A stretch of DNA of 11,290 nucleotides. It comes from Sediminispirochaeta sp. (GTDB lineage: Bacteria > Spirochaetota > Spirochaetia > DSM-16054 > Sediminispirochaetaceae). Made by a program: the position numbers and the translations under genes. Shown piece by piece: positions 1 through 7,044 of the stretch. The first letter of the stretch is position 1; every line of letters starts with the position of its first letter. The stretch is taken from assembly GCA_011046055.1 (NCBI GenBank), contig DSBN01000323.1, forward strand, positions 1 through 11,290, given 5' to 3'. The notes under the pieces were generated by a model. The model made no database searches. It was given only the letters and a program-made list of their open reading frames with translations, and was not told where the DNA came from.

Positions 1-1321
1 CCCCCCGATACTGCCCAAAATACCCCTGCTCATCACCGTGAAACATCGTGTAAAGCAGCTCTATTTCCACATCGTCGACCAGCTGGAAAACAAGTTTGGG
101 TCGCAACATGAAGTCGGATTGTTCGATACTGTAGGCGAGGGAGATTTCTGGTTTGATCCGGTCGTTTTTGAGGCGGTCGGTGAGTGCTACTGTGAGCATG
201 GTTTCAAAAGGGTCGGTGTCTTCGTTGAGGAAGTAAGTGCCGATTATCTGGCCGTTGAAGTTGATGCTGCTGATGCCGATGTCGCGGTCGAAGCCGAAAA
301 GGTAACGGAGGCTGTGGTTATTGTGGGGGAAGAGGTCCAGCCCGTCGAAATCTTCGGTGAGATAGTAGGCTGCTTCGCCCCGGAGGTTGAAGCCGGCGAG
401 AACGGACATAAAGTCGAGGCCGAAGGCGTGGAGCCGGTCGTAGGTGATAGCCGGTACTGGGCTAAATTCTACCGTAGGGCTGCGTAGGAATCCGAAGTAA
501 TAGCTGGCCGCCAGGTCCCAACTGCCGAGGCCGGCGGAGAGGCGGAGGGCGTACTGACCGTCGCCGAGGCGGTTCATCTCGGGCAAATTGGGGAGAGAGC
601 CGCCGGTAAGAGTTGTCAGCTCCGCCATCTCCTTGGGAGTCCAACGGCCGGTCACTGGGTAGTTGTCGGGGGTGAAGGTAGGAGCGTAGGCCATCTCCAG
701 GAGTCCCCGGGCCCCCGTCGGGATGTTGAGTTTGAGCATGAGTTCGGCGGTTTTGCGGTCCAGGTAGTTGTTATTAACGAAATCGTAGTAGTCGGTGGGG
801 TTGAGGAAGTCCAGCACGTGGGCTTGGTCGCCGGTGCCCCAGACCTCTTTGAGGTAGCCTGCTTGGATGTTGAAACGGTCGTAGTAGAGACGGATGTAAG
901 CTTGATCGATTATGCGCTGGAGGTACCAGGAGATGTTGCGGGGGGTGCTGTCCTGGACGGTGCCGCTGATTTCGTCGATCAATCGACGGTCGAAGTTGAG
1001 TGCCAGCAGGGTTTCGGAGTTGTCGTTTTCTTGGGAGAGGTCCAGACCGATGACGGGGTGGTGTTGCAGTTCGCTGGATTCGAGCTGAGAGAAGTCGAGG
1101 TAGCCGCGCAGGGCGGTGGAGATTTGGCCTTTCCATTGTAGGCTTTGGGAGGCGGGGGCTGGTTCGCTTTCGAAGCTGCCGTCGAATTTCTCGGAGAAAC
1201 CCTCGGAGAAGTCGTTTTCCGAAGATTGGGCGAAAACGGGCAGCGTGCAGAGAAGGCACATCAGTAAAAAGGCGATGAGCGGTGCTGCCTTTTTCTCAAA
1301 GAGAGATGGTTTTGTGTTCAT
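1..1321 (-). CDS. Outer-membrane protein of RND/LolA-type export operon (3' end outside window)
   Basis: Reading the minus strand from the ATG at 1321-1319 gives 440 codons without a stop before the window edge, so the C-terminus is missing. Residues 1-31 form a signal peptide: basic start, hydrophobic LIAFLLMCLLCTLPVF, then AQ at the likely cleavage site. The mature N-terminus (about 33-60) is acidic and rich in Phe and Ser. The rest alternates polar and hydrophobic residues as in a beta-barrel, and contains GYLKEVWGTGDQAHVLDFLN followed by PTDYYDF. This resembles the WGxGD...NPxDY region I associate with DUF1302-like or spirochaetal outer-membrane proteins encoded beside RND pumps; that family link is from memory. 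The start is supported by AGGGAGG five bases upstream. The ATG overlaps the stop of the LolA-like gene (TAATG), so translational coupling is likely. Inferred role: outer-membrane partner of the exporter. The complete protein probably ends a few residues beyond the window. Confidence 0.85.
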   Translation of the reverse strand, partial: MNTKPSLFEKKAAPLIAFLLMCLLCTLPVFAQSSENDFSEGFSEKFDGSFESEPAPASQSLQWKGQISTALRGYLDFSQLESSELQHHPVIGLDLSQENDNSETLLALNFDRRLIDEISGTVQDSTPRNISWYLQRIIDQAYIRLYYDRFNIQAGYLKEVWGTGDQAHVLDFLNPTDYYDFVNNNYLDRKTAELMLKLNIPTGARGLLEMAYAPTFTPDNYPVTGRWTPKEMAELTTLTGGSLPNLPEMNRLGDGQYALRLSAGLGSWDLAASYYFGFLRSPTVEFSPVPAITYDRLHAFGLDFMSVLAGFNLRGEAAYYLTEDFDGLDLFPHNNHSLRYLFGFDRDIGISSINFNGQIIGTYFLNEDTDPFETMLTVALTDRLKNDRIKPEISLAYSIEQSDFMLRPKLVFQLVDDVEIELLYTMFHGDEQGYFGQYRG

Positions 1322-2097
1322 TACGGCCTCCCTGTTCGGAGAAAATTGACGGTGAAAAGCCCTTCCGGTAGGGCCCCCTCGTAGACCAGTTTTTTGATGT
1401 TCAGTTCGGTGGAGTGGTCGGTCTGGATGTTGCGCATGGTGGTGTCGATGACCGTCCAGTAGCCCTGGACGTTCTCGATGCGCTCGACGGTCAGAACCTT
1501 GAGCAGTTCGTCATTGCGGTCGAAGAACTCGACGCGGATCGGGATCCAGGTCTCCTGATCCACCCACTGGAGACGTTTGGAGTAGGGCGATGTGGGGTCT
1601 TTGGGAGTCGATTCGAGGAGGTAGGTGTGGTAACCGCTGCGGGTCTCTTCGCCCAGCAGGCGGTGTTGGTCGTCGTCGACCTCGCGGCTCTGCATGTCCC
1701 GGTAGGAGAAGTCGGTGCCCATGAAGGAGTTGTCCTGTTCGGAGGAGGCGATGCGCCGGACCCGTCCCAGGGCGGGGAGGTAGATCCACTGGTCATCGGG
1801 GCGGTCCTGGTTTTCGATGGTGAGAAAGCGGCTGCCCTGGACCGAGGCGGGTTGGTGAAAAACGATCACAGAGGCTTGAGTGCCGTCTTCGTTTTTGCGG
1901 GTCCAGTTCTCTACGGTTCTGCTGCTGGTGCGGCCATTCGATTCGATGAGCTTCATTTCCACCAGCGAGTGGGTCGTGGTGCCGGTCGCGAGATCGGACA
2001 TCTTCTGGGCGACGTCGCGGCCGTCCAGTGCCGTGAGGATGGCCGGGTTCAAAGCCAAAAGCAGCAGTAGAATCGGAGTGTAAATCTTTTTTCTCAT
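1321..2097 (-). CDS. LolA-like periplasmic protein ('outer membrane lipoprotein-sorting protein' family)
   Basis: 258 residues. Residues 1-23 form a signal peptide (KKIYTPILLLLLALNPAILTA) with no lipobox cysteine, so a soluble periplasmic protein is expected. The mature part has features I associate with the LolA_like/DUF4292-type family found next to RND pumps: QWIYLPALGRVRRI at about 103-116, FMGTDFSYRDM at about 125-135, and a late segment on hydrolysis- or lipid-state-like beta strands (RLQWVDQETWIPIRVEF). LolA-fold proteins carry hydrophobic cargo such as lipoprotein acyl chains through the periplasm; here the cargo is unknown. The gene overlaps the RND gene by ATGA and has AAGGAGG upstream, so it is co-translated with the pump. 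It is not the housekeeping LolA, which is shorter and lacks the YLPxLGRVRR segment. Function as carrier between pump and outer-membrane protein is inferred from operon position. Confidence 0.85.
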   Translation of the reverse strand: MRKKIYTPILLLLLALNPAILTALDGRDVAQKMSDLATGTTTHSLVEMKLIESNGRTSSRTVENWTRKNEDGTQASVIVFHQPASVQGSRFLTIENQDRPDDQWIYLPALGRVRRIASSEQDNSFMGTDFSYRDMQSREVDDDQHRLLGEETRSGYHTYLLESTPKDPTSPYSKRLQWVDQETWIPIRVEFFDRNDELLKVLTVERIENVQGYWTVIDTTMRNIQTDHSTELNIKKLVYEGALPEGLFTVNFLRTGRP

Positions 2098-4757
2098 TGG
2101 GTCCTCCTTCGATCGGGGCTGCGGGAAGAGCCGATCGGTTTTTCGATAAAATAGGGTTTGAAGAGGTTCAGCATGGCCGGCAGCAGGGTCATCGCGGCGG
2201 CGGAGGAGGTGAACATGGTCAGGGCGATGAGCAGGCCTAGGTAGTTGATGGGGTTGAAGTTGGATAAGAGCAGGACCAAGAAGCCCGCAGCCACCGAGAA
2301 GGCGTTGAAGGTGATCGCCTTGCCGGTGGTACGGAGGGTCATGGTGGTGACTTTTTCCAGATCGTCGCTACTCTGACGCTCCGCGTGGTATTGCGTCATG
2401 AAGTGGATCGAGTAGTCGATGCCGATACCGATGGCCACGGAGGCGACCATGGCGGTGCTGATGTCCAGCTTTATTTTAAAAAATCCCATCACCGCAAAGT
2501 TGAGGATGACGGCGAAGCCCATGGGGACGATCCCGAAGAAGCCGGCCACAAAGGAGCGGAAGTTGAGGGCGATGATGAGGAAGACCAGGCTGAATGATAC
2601 GGCGATGCTGAGCCCCTGGGCGTCGATGAGCAGGTCGGTGAGGGCGTTCTTGACGGGGGCCGAGCCGGATGTCTCCAAAGTGTAGCCCTCGGGTAGATAG
2701 AGTTCGCCGTAGCGCTGGGCCGCTTCGATCACCGGCATACTGGCTCGGGATCCGGTGGTCAGGAGTTGGACGGTCATCCGGGCTTGGCGGGGCTCCAACG
2801 CGTCGTCGGCCCACCGCTCCAAGCTGCCCGAGTACAGAAGCAGGTACTGAGAGATGAGGTTCCGCAGCTCCTCCCGGCTGCCGACGGCGGGGTACTTGTC
2901 CGGGTCGTAGGGTACTTCGTAGTAGTTGGCTCCACGGTAGTTTAAGCTTCGGTTGAGGGTGCGAACGAAGTCTTCCACGCTTTTCTCCTCCCCTTCGAGT
3001 TGGGCGTAGATTTCGTTGACCAGCCGGGATAGTCCTTCGTAGTCGAGAGCGCCCCGGCGGCTTCGGCCTTCTGCCTCTGCAACGGATGACTGTTCGAATC
3101 CCGGTTCGGAGGTGGCGAGAAAGGAGAAGGACTGGTTCTCCTCCGGTTCCTCTTCGCTTTGAAAGCCGCCTTCGAAGTCTCCGGAAAATGAGAAGTTGGA
3201 GGTGGATTCGCCGGTATCGATTTCGGCGGGGGACTCCGCCGGGAAGTTCATCACCTGGTTCATTCTTTTTATAAAATCGGTGAAAGAGCTCACCTTGGCT
3301 ACTTCGTCGAAGTCCCCTTCCAGGCGGCGGGCGATATCGTCCATCGCTTTGAGGGCCTCTGGTCGGGTCATGTCGCCGGCCTTTTCTCCCTGGACTACAA
3401 TGTCAAAAAATTCGGTGCCCGAGAACTTTTCAGCGATGAAGCGTTCGGCGATTCGGAAGGGGGAGTCTTTTTTGAAGTACTCGATCACGTTGTTGTCCCG
3501 GATCACCAAGGATGATCCGTAGAGCCCCAGCCCGGCAATCAGCAGGGCAAAGAGCAAGATGCGAATTTTTCGTACATGAAAAAAATGAAACAGCGCCAGC
3601 ATCAAGGCGAAGGAAGAGGTGTGTTCGCTGCTCGGTTTTTTCTCCCCCGCCAGAGAGGAGCGTAGCAGCAGGATAGAGGGGATCAGCAGCAGCGCTACCA
3701 CCACCGCGGCCAAGACGCCGAAGGCGGTGAATATCCCGAAGTACCGCATCGGAACGACCTGGCTGCTGGACAGGGCCCCGAAGCCGACAATAGTGGTCAG
3801 CCCGGCCATGAGTACCGGCCTGCCGACACGGTGGACCGCTTCGAGGATGATCCGGTCATGCTCTTTTTCCGGTTCGTGGACCAATCCGTCGTAGTAGGCG
3901 TTGATGATGTGGATGCCGTAGGCGCTGCCCGCGGCGGTCATCAGGACCGGGATGACCGTTGCCACCATGGACAGGGGAACGCCGAGCCAGCCCATGGCAC
4001 CGATGGTCCAAATGCTGCTCAAAGCGACGGTGAGTATGGTGATCAGAACTCCGCCGAGCCGTCGGAAGCTCAAGAAAAGGGCAGCCACCACCACCACGAC
4101 CACCAAGGGGATGAGGGTCACCAAGTCGGATTTCATGTAGTCGCTGATCAGGACCACCATGGCGGGGTTACCGGCGATGTAGCTGTGAATCGATTCATCA
4201 GTTTTTTCCTCGACCGTCTCTTTGATCAAATAGTAGAGCTGCGCCCTCTGCTCGTCGCTAAGGCCCTCCTCGAAGCTCACCAGAATCTGCGTCGCGCTGA
4301 AATCGGGAGAGTAGAACACCCCCCGGTAGAGGTCCCAGTCGACCAGGCGGCGGCGGACGGCGTCGATTTCCTCGGGGGTGCCGGTGAAGTTCGGGGAAAC
4401 CAGGGGCAGCACCTCCATGCCCTCGGGTCCGCCGTCGATAAAGTCGGCCTTGGTGATGGAGCTCACCTCCTCTACGTGTTCAAGTCGGCTGAAATCATCG
4501 CTCAGCTCGTCGATGAGCCGGATGTGGTCGGGCCTGAAGAGCGATCCTCGGTCGAACTCCAGGGCAACGGACAGCAGCATGGTGCTGCCGAAGATCTCGC
4601 TGGTCCGATCGTAGGCCAGCGCCTCCGGGTGGTCGGTGGGGATGAAGTTCATGATGTCGTTGTCCAGCTCGGTTTTGGGAAGTCCGGCGGCGAAAAAGAG
4701 GCTCAACGCCAGTATCAACAGGATATTCAAGCTGGGATGGTGGTATATTTTTTTCAT
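2094..4757 (-). CDS. RND-superfamily (MMPL / HpnN-like) exporter
   Basis: 887 residues, the usual length for a single-chain two-repeat RND exporter. Helix 1 is at about 10-27, followed by a periplasmic domain (about 30-205), then five helices (about 212-231, 236-258, 263-287, 314-332, 340-366). The second repeat has a helix at about 398-419, a second periplasmic domain (about 420-710), and helices at about 714-733, 736-759, 765-790, 815-832 and 838-862. The C-terminal repeat has AIGIGIDYSIHF (775-786), with the Asp-Tyr pair used for proton relay in MMPL-type pumps. The N-terminal counterpart, TAAGSAYGIHI (274-284), has Ala in place of Asp. Residues 506-566 form an acidic, Ser/Phe-rich, probably disordered insert. 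The tail is basic. Upstream GAGGAG, nine bases from the ATG, touches the tetR stop. Such pumps move lipids, hopanoids or other hydrophobic compounds; the substrate here cannot be read from sequence. Confidence 0.92.
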   Translation of the reverse strand: MKKIYHHPSLNILLILALSLFFAAGLPKTELDNDIMNFIPTDHPEALAYDRTSEIFGSTMLLSVALEFDRGSLFRPDHIRLIDELSDDFSRLEHVEEVSSITKADFIDGGPEGMEVLPLVSPNFTGTPEEIDAVRRRLVDWDLYRGVFYSPDFSATQILVSFEEGLSDEQRAQLYYLIKETVEEKTDESIHSYIAGNPAMVVLISDYMKSDLVTLIPLVVVVVVAALFLSFRRLGGVLITILTVALSSIWTIGAMGWLGVPLSMVATVIPVLMTAAGSAYGIHIINAYYDGLVHEPEKEHDRIILEAVHRVGRPVLMAGLTTIVGFGALSSSQVVPMRYFGIFTAFGVLAAVVVALLLIPSILLLRSSLAGEKKPSSEHTSSFALMLALFHFFHVRKIRILLFALLIAGLGLYGSSLVIRDNNVIEYFKKDSPFRIAERFIAEKFSGTEFFDIVVQGEKAGDMTRPEALKAMDDIARRLEGDFDEVAKVSSFTDFIKRMNQVMNFPAESPAEIDTGESTSNFSFSGDFEGGFQSEEEPEENQSFSFLATSEPGFEQSSVAEAEGRSRRGALDYEGLSRLVNEIYAQLEGEEKSVEDFVRTLNRSLNYRGANYYEVPYDPDKYPAVGSREELRNLISQYLLLYSGSLERWADDALEPRQARMTVQLLTTGSRASMPVIEAAQRYGELYLPEGYTLETSGSAPVKNALTDLLIDAQGLSIAVSFSLVFLIIALNFRSFVAGFFGIVPMGFAVILNFAVMGFFKIKLDISTAMVASVAIGIGIDYSIHFMTQYHAERQSSDDLEKVTTMTLRTTGKAITFNAFSVAAGFLVLLLSNFNPINYLGLLIALTMFTSSAAAMTLLPAMLNLFKPYFIEKPIGSSRSPDRRRTQ

Positions 4758-4771
4758 AGGACGCCGCTCCT

Positions 4772-5404
4772 CTATTTCAAGGAATGGAGAAAGATATTGA
4801 ACATCTGCTCGACCAGTTCGGCGGTCTTGTAGGTCCTTTCGGGGTCGAAGACTCCCCGCATCAGAGAGATCCGCTGCATGAAGCTGATGGCCATGTGGAG
4901 AAAGAGGACCGCCGATTTTTCCGCCTCCAGATCACGGCGGATCGAGCCGTCCCGGATTCCCTCGTTCAGCAGTGCCACGATGCTCTGTTGAATATCCGTC
5001 AAGAGGGCGAGGCACTTCTGGGTGGTGGGCAGCTGTCGGCTGATGGAGTAGGAGTACTGTTCCATGATCAGGGAGAAGTAGATGTATTCGGCTTGCTGGT
5101 CGAACATTTCCAGAAAGCTCCTGGCGATGAGTTCCAACTTGTGGTATCCATCCGTCCCTTCAGCTGCTGCTTGGTCGATGAGGTCTTGGACCAGCTGGAA
5201 GCTCGTGTGGAGCAGCTCGAAGGTGAGCTCCTCTTTGTTTTTGAAGTAAATATAGAGCGCGGCCTTGCTCAGTTCGGCTCGGTCGGCGATGTCCTTCATG
5301 GTGGTGTGCTCTATGCCTTTTTCCAAAAAGACCGCTTTGGCCGCCTCGACGATCGACGCCCGGCGCTCTTGCCTCTCCTGTTGTCTCCGTTCGCTGATTC
5401 CCAT
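4772..5404 (-). CDS. TetR/AcrR-family transcriptional repressor
   Basis: 210 residues from the ATG at 5404-5402. The N-terminal helix-turn-helix is classical: a RASIVEAAKAVFLEKGIEHT helix region, then TMKDIADRAELSKAALYIYF and KNKEEL. The C-terminal ligand-binding half is divergent, as usual in this family. An in-frame ATG at 5437 would add 11 residues (MTIGHFTKRTS). I reject that start because it has no Shine-Dalgarno and would place one operator palindrome inside the coding region, whereas the 5404 start is preceded by AAAGGAC at a normal distance. The gene is first in the operon, 14 bases before the RND pump. TetR proteins in this position normally repress their own operon until the exported compound or a mimic binds; the two palindromes upstream fit this. 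Ligand unknown. Confidence 0.93.
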   Translation of the reverse strand: MGISERRQQERQERRASIVEAAKAVFLEKGIEHTTMKDIADRAELSKAALYIYFKNKEELTFELLHTSFQLVQDLIDQAAAEGTDGYHKLELIARSFLEMFDQQAEYIYFSLIMEQYSYSISRQLPTTQKCLALLTDIQQSIVALLNEGIRDGSIRRDLEAEKSAVLFLHMAISFMQRISLMRGVFDPERTYKTAELVEQMFNIFLHSLK

Positions 5405-5423
5405 ACTCGTCCTTTTAGTAAAG

Positions 5424-5454
5424 TGACCGATGGTCATAAAGTGACCGCCGGTCA
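5424..5454. promoter_or_regulatory. Tandem TetR-type operators (two TGACC-N3-GGTCA palindromes)
   Basis: Two perfect inverted repeats, TGACC-GAT-GGTCA at 5424-5436 and TGACC-GCC-GGTCA at 5442-5454, lie 18 bp centre to centre. They fall between the -10 box of the tetR promoter and the tetR start codon, where bound repressor would block initiation or early elongation. Near-identical half-sites with a 3-bp centre are typical of TetR-family operators. A further perfect inverted repeat, TACAAT-TTC-ATTGTA (5456-5470), overlaps the -10 box. That the adjacent TetR protein binds here is inferred. Confidence 0.8.
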
Positions 5455-5464
5455 GTACAATTTC

Positions 5465-5493
5465 ATTGTATACCCCGGTTCGACGGCAGTCAA
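5465..5493 (-). promoter_or_regulatory. Sigma70-type promoter of the tetR-RND-LolA-OMP operon
   Basis: On the minus strand, TTGACT (5493-5488) and TACAAT (5470-5465) are separated by exactly 17 bases. Each differs from consensus at one position. Initiation would fall near 5458, directly in front of the two operator palindromes and about 50 bases before the chosen tetR start. This is the best promoter match in the window. Confidence 0.75.
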
Positions 5494-5538
5494 ATTAATC
5501 TTGCCAATATTGGGCTGCACGGGAAGTTTTAATAAAAA

Positions 5539-5567
5539 ATGACAAGAGGAGAAAAATGAGTTATCTT
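5539..5567 (+). promoter_or_regulatory. Probable promoter for the beta-barrel protein gene at 5605
   Basis: ATGACA (5539-5544) and TATCTT (5562-5567) are 17 bases apart, matching sigma70 consensus at five and four positions. Transcription would begin near 5574, about 30 bases before the ATG. An A-rich stretch just upstream (from about 5529) could act as an UP-like element. This promoter diverges from the tetR promoter; the two lie about 50 bp apart. Confidence 0.5.
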
Positions 5568-5604
5568 TAACCGTGTACCTGTACGTAATCAAGGAGGTTT
5601 TAAT

Positions 5605-6636
5605 ATGAACAAGACATTTCGAAGGGCCCTCGTTTTCACCCTGGCCTTCCTGCTCCTCGGGAGCATTGGAGTATTCGGCCAGGCGATAGAGCTCGATCTT
5701 ATGAAAGAGAACTTTAGTGGATTTTCCAGCGATGTGGCTACCGCGCTGCCCCACGCCGCGGCCACCGGTTTGACCTGGTCGGACGCCCGGGTGCGGGGAT
5801 TCCCCCACTTCGGAGTAGGCCTGTCCCTCGGGGCGGTGATGATTCCCAAAGACACCTTTGTGGATCTGGCCGATACGATGAACATTGCACTTCCCTCCGA
5901 GATCACCGATTCGGAGCTGGGAGTTCCCTTTCCAGCCTACGCGGTGGACGCCCGGCTGGGTATCCCCTTCCTCCCCTTCGACGTGGGGGCCAAGCTGGGG
6001 ATGCTGACTCCGGAGATGTCCGAGAGCTTGGGTGGCAAGGTGAACGCCGACTATATGTTGGCGGGCTTTGAGATCCGCTACCCCATTATCAAGGGCAATC
6101 TGCTCCTTCCGGCGGTCAGCCTATCGGCGGGCTACAACTACCTCTCCGGCGGGATCGGCATGACTGTTGACAATGCGGGGGATCTGGCCGGTGGCATTAG
6201 TTTTGATGTGCCTGATGACGGAACCTATACCGTCGATTACACCGATCCTGAGCTTCGTTTCGACTGGCAGACTCAGGCGGTGGACTTCAAGGTCCAGACC
6301 AGCAAGAATCTGCTGATCTTCACCCCCTACATCGGCGGCGCCTACTCCTACGGCTGGTCTAAGGCCGGCGGCGGGGTGTCGGCTGAGCTCACTTATGCCA
6401 AGGACGGAAATTCCGTCAATGAAGACGATGTCCGCAAGGCTCTCGATGAGCTCGGTTACGACGTGGACCTCAGCGACCAGGGCTTCGTGGTGCTCAGCAG
6501 CGTAGACGGCGGCTCGATCCGCGCCTTCGGCGGTTTGTCGGTGAACCTGCTGCTGCTCAAGCTCGACGTCAACGGTCAGTACAATTTCACCACTTCGAGT
6601 TTAGGCGCCGGGGTGAACGCTCGGATCCAGTTCTAA
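5605..6636 (+). CDS. Secreted protein, probable outer-membrane beta-barrel
   Basis: 343 residues. The start is fixed by AAGGAGG seven bases upstream and by a signal peptide (MNKTFRRALVFTLAFLLLGS, then IGVFG before QAIEL), giving a mature protein from about Q26. The mature chain alternates Gly, aromatic and hydrophobic residues in amphipathic strands (FGVGLSLGAVM, FEIRYPI, LSAGYNYLSGGIGMT, IGGAYSYGW) and ends in phenylalanine (AGVNARIQF), the C-terminal signature read by the BAM machinery. No enzyme motif is visible. It could be a pore, an adhesin-like surface protein or a structural barrel; some spirochaetal 'hypothetical' and DUF6588-type proteins have this look, but I do not assign a family. 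The gene has its own promoter and a strong terminator, so it is probably monocistronic. It faces away from the export operon; a functional link is possible but not shown. Confidence 0.8.
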   Translation: MNKTFRRALVFTLAFLLLGSIGVFGQAIELDLMKENFSGFSSDVATALPHAAATGLTWSDARVRGFPHFGVGLSLGAVMIPKDTFVDLADTMNIALPSEITDSELGVPFPAYAVDARLGIPFLPFDVGAKLGMLTPEMSESLGGKVNADYMLAGFEIRYPIIKGNLLLPAVSLSAGYNYLSGGIGMTVDNAGDLAGGISFDVPDDGTYTVDYTDPELRFDWQTQAVDFKVQTSKNLLIFTPYIGGAYSYGWSKAGGGVSAELTYAKDGNSVNEDDVRKALDELGYDVDLSDQGFVVLSSVDGGSIRAFGGLSVNLLLLKLDVNGQYNFTTSSLGAGVNARIQF

Positions 6637-6660
6637 AAAGTCCGTTCTCAAAACGTGAGG

Positions 6661-6700
6661 CAACACCGTCGGCTGCAGCAGTTGGCGGTGTTGTTTTTTT
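6661..6700 (+). terminator. Rho-independent terminator of the beta-barrel gene
   Basis: The arms CAACACCG (6661-6668) and CGGTGTTG (6686-6693) form an 8-bp perfect stem with a 17-base loop, followed by seven T residues (6694-6700). It lies 24 bases after the stop codon at 6634-6636. Confidence 0.85.
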
Positions 6701-6821
6701 ACCATGGGTCGAAGGAATAAAAAATCTTGTGGATAGTTCCGGCCACGTAACCGGTACCGATGATATACAAGAAGGAGAGGCTTTTGCCTGTCGCACGGCC
6801 GCCGGTGATGTAGTTAGCCGT
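6699..6821 (-). pseudogene. Possible remnant of a membrane-protein C-terminus
   Basis: Minus-strand frame ending at TAA 6701-6699. About 40 codons are open but there is no ATG or GTG start, and an in-frame TAA lies just upstream. The reading includes NYITGGRATGKSLSFLYIIG followed by TGYVAGTIHKIFYSF and a terminal DPW. It looks like natural protein: a hydrophobic helix flanked by basic residues and codon use like the neighbours. I do not recognise the family. Its upstream end overlaps the end of brnA, so the toxin-antitoxin pair may have been inserted into an older gene and replaced its 5' part. Chance reading is a serious alternative. Confidence 0.25.
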
Positions 6822-7044
6822 GTTCTTTTATATAGCTGCGCAGCGCCGCGTTGAGAAGCGTTTGGTAACCCACTTTTTTCTCGGCGGCTTTTTTCTTGAA
6901 GTAGAGAATAATGTCGTCGTCTAATCTGATGGTGGTTGTCCTTTTCTTCGGGGTGTAGAAACGTCCTCGAGTGCCTTTTGAAAAATTATACTCGAGCTCC
7001 ATCTCGAATACTTCTTCAGATCTGTTCGTATTGTCTTCGTTCAT
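6814..7044 (-). CDS. brnA: BrnA-family antitoxin
   Basis: 76 residues. The C-terminal half reads TTTIRLDDDIILYFKKKAA and then GYQTLLNAALRSYIKEHG. This is the ribbon-helix-helix (CopG-like) pattern of BrnA antitoxins: a short TTIRLD strand, a helix with a K-rich stretch, then GYQTLxNAALRxY. The N-terminal half is acidic then basic and should contact the toxin. BrnA neutralises BrnT and binds its own promoter region. The start is supported by AGGGAGG nine bases upstream. The gene overlaps the toxin gene by 29 bases, in the toxin-first order usual for brnTA systems. Confidence 0.9.
   Translation of the reverse strand: MNEDNTNRSEEVFEMELEYNFSKGTRGRFYTPKKRTTTIRLDDDIILYFKKKAAEKKVGYQTLLNAALRSYIKEHG

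Noticed and set aside
38..1349. Several 60-160 codon frames on both strands over the left-hand gene
   Set aside because: All are out of frame with the single 440-codon minus-strand frame that has a signal peptide, a ribosome-binding site and coherent barrel-like sequence. I first suspected a frameshifted pseudogene, but the full frame is intact.
3831..4832. 333-codon plus-strand frame opposite the RND gene
   Set aside because: The translation is rich in His, Gln, Asp and Gly with no domain pattern, and it mirrors the hydrophobic codons of the pump.
5405..5437. Longer tetR start at the ATG 5437
   Set aside because: No Shine-Dalgarno, and it would bury an operator palindrome in the coding region; the ATG at 5404 has a usable ribosome-binding site.
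4784..5542. 252-codon plus-strand frame opposite tetR
   Set aside because: It is antisense to a clear TetR gene and runs through the operator and promoter. No Shine-Dalgarno and no family motif.
6587..6796. 69-codon minus-strand frame across the barrel gene's terminator
   Set aside because: It crosses a strong terminator and overlaps the end of the barrel gene, and the sequence has no recognisable pattern.
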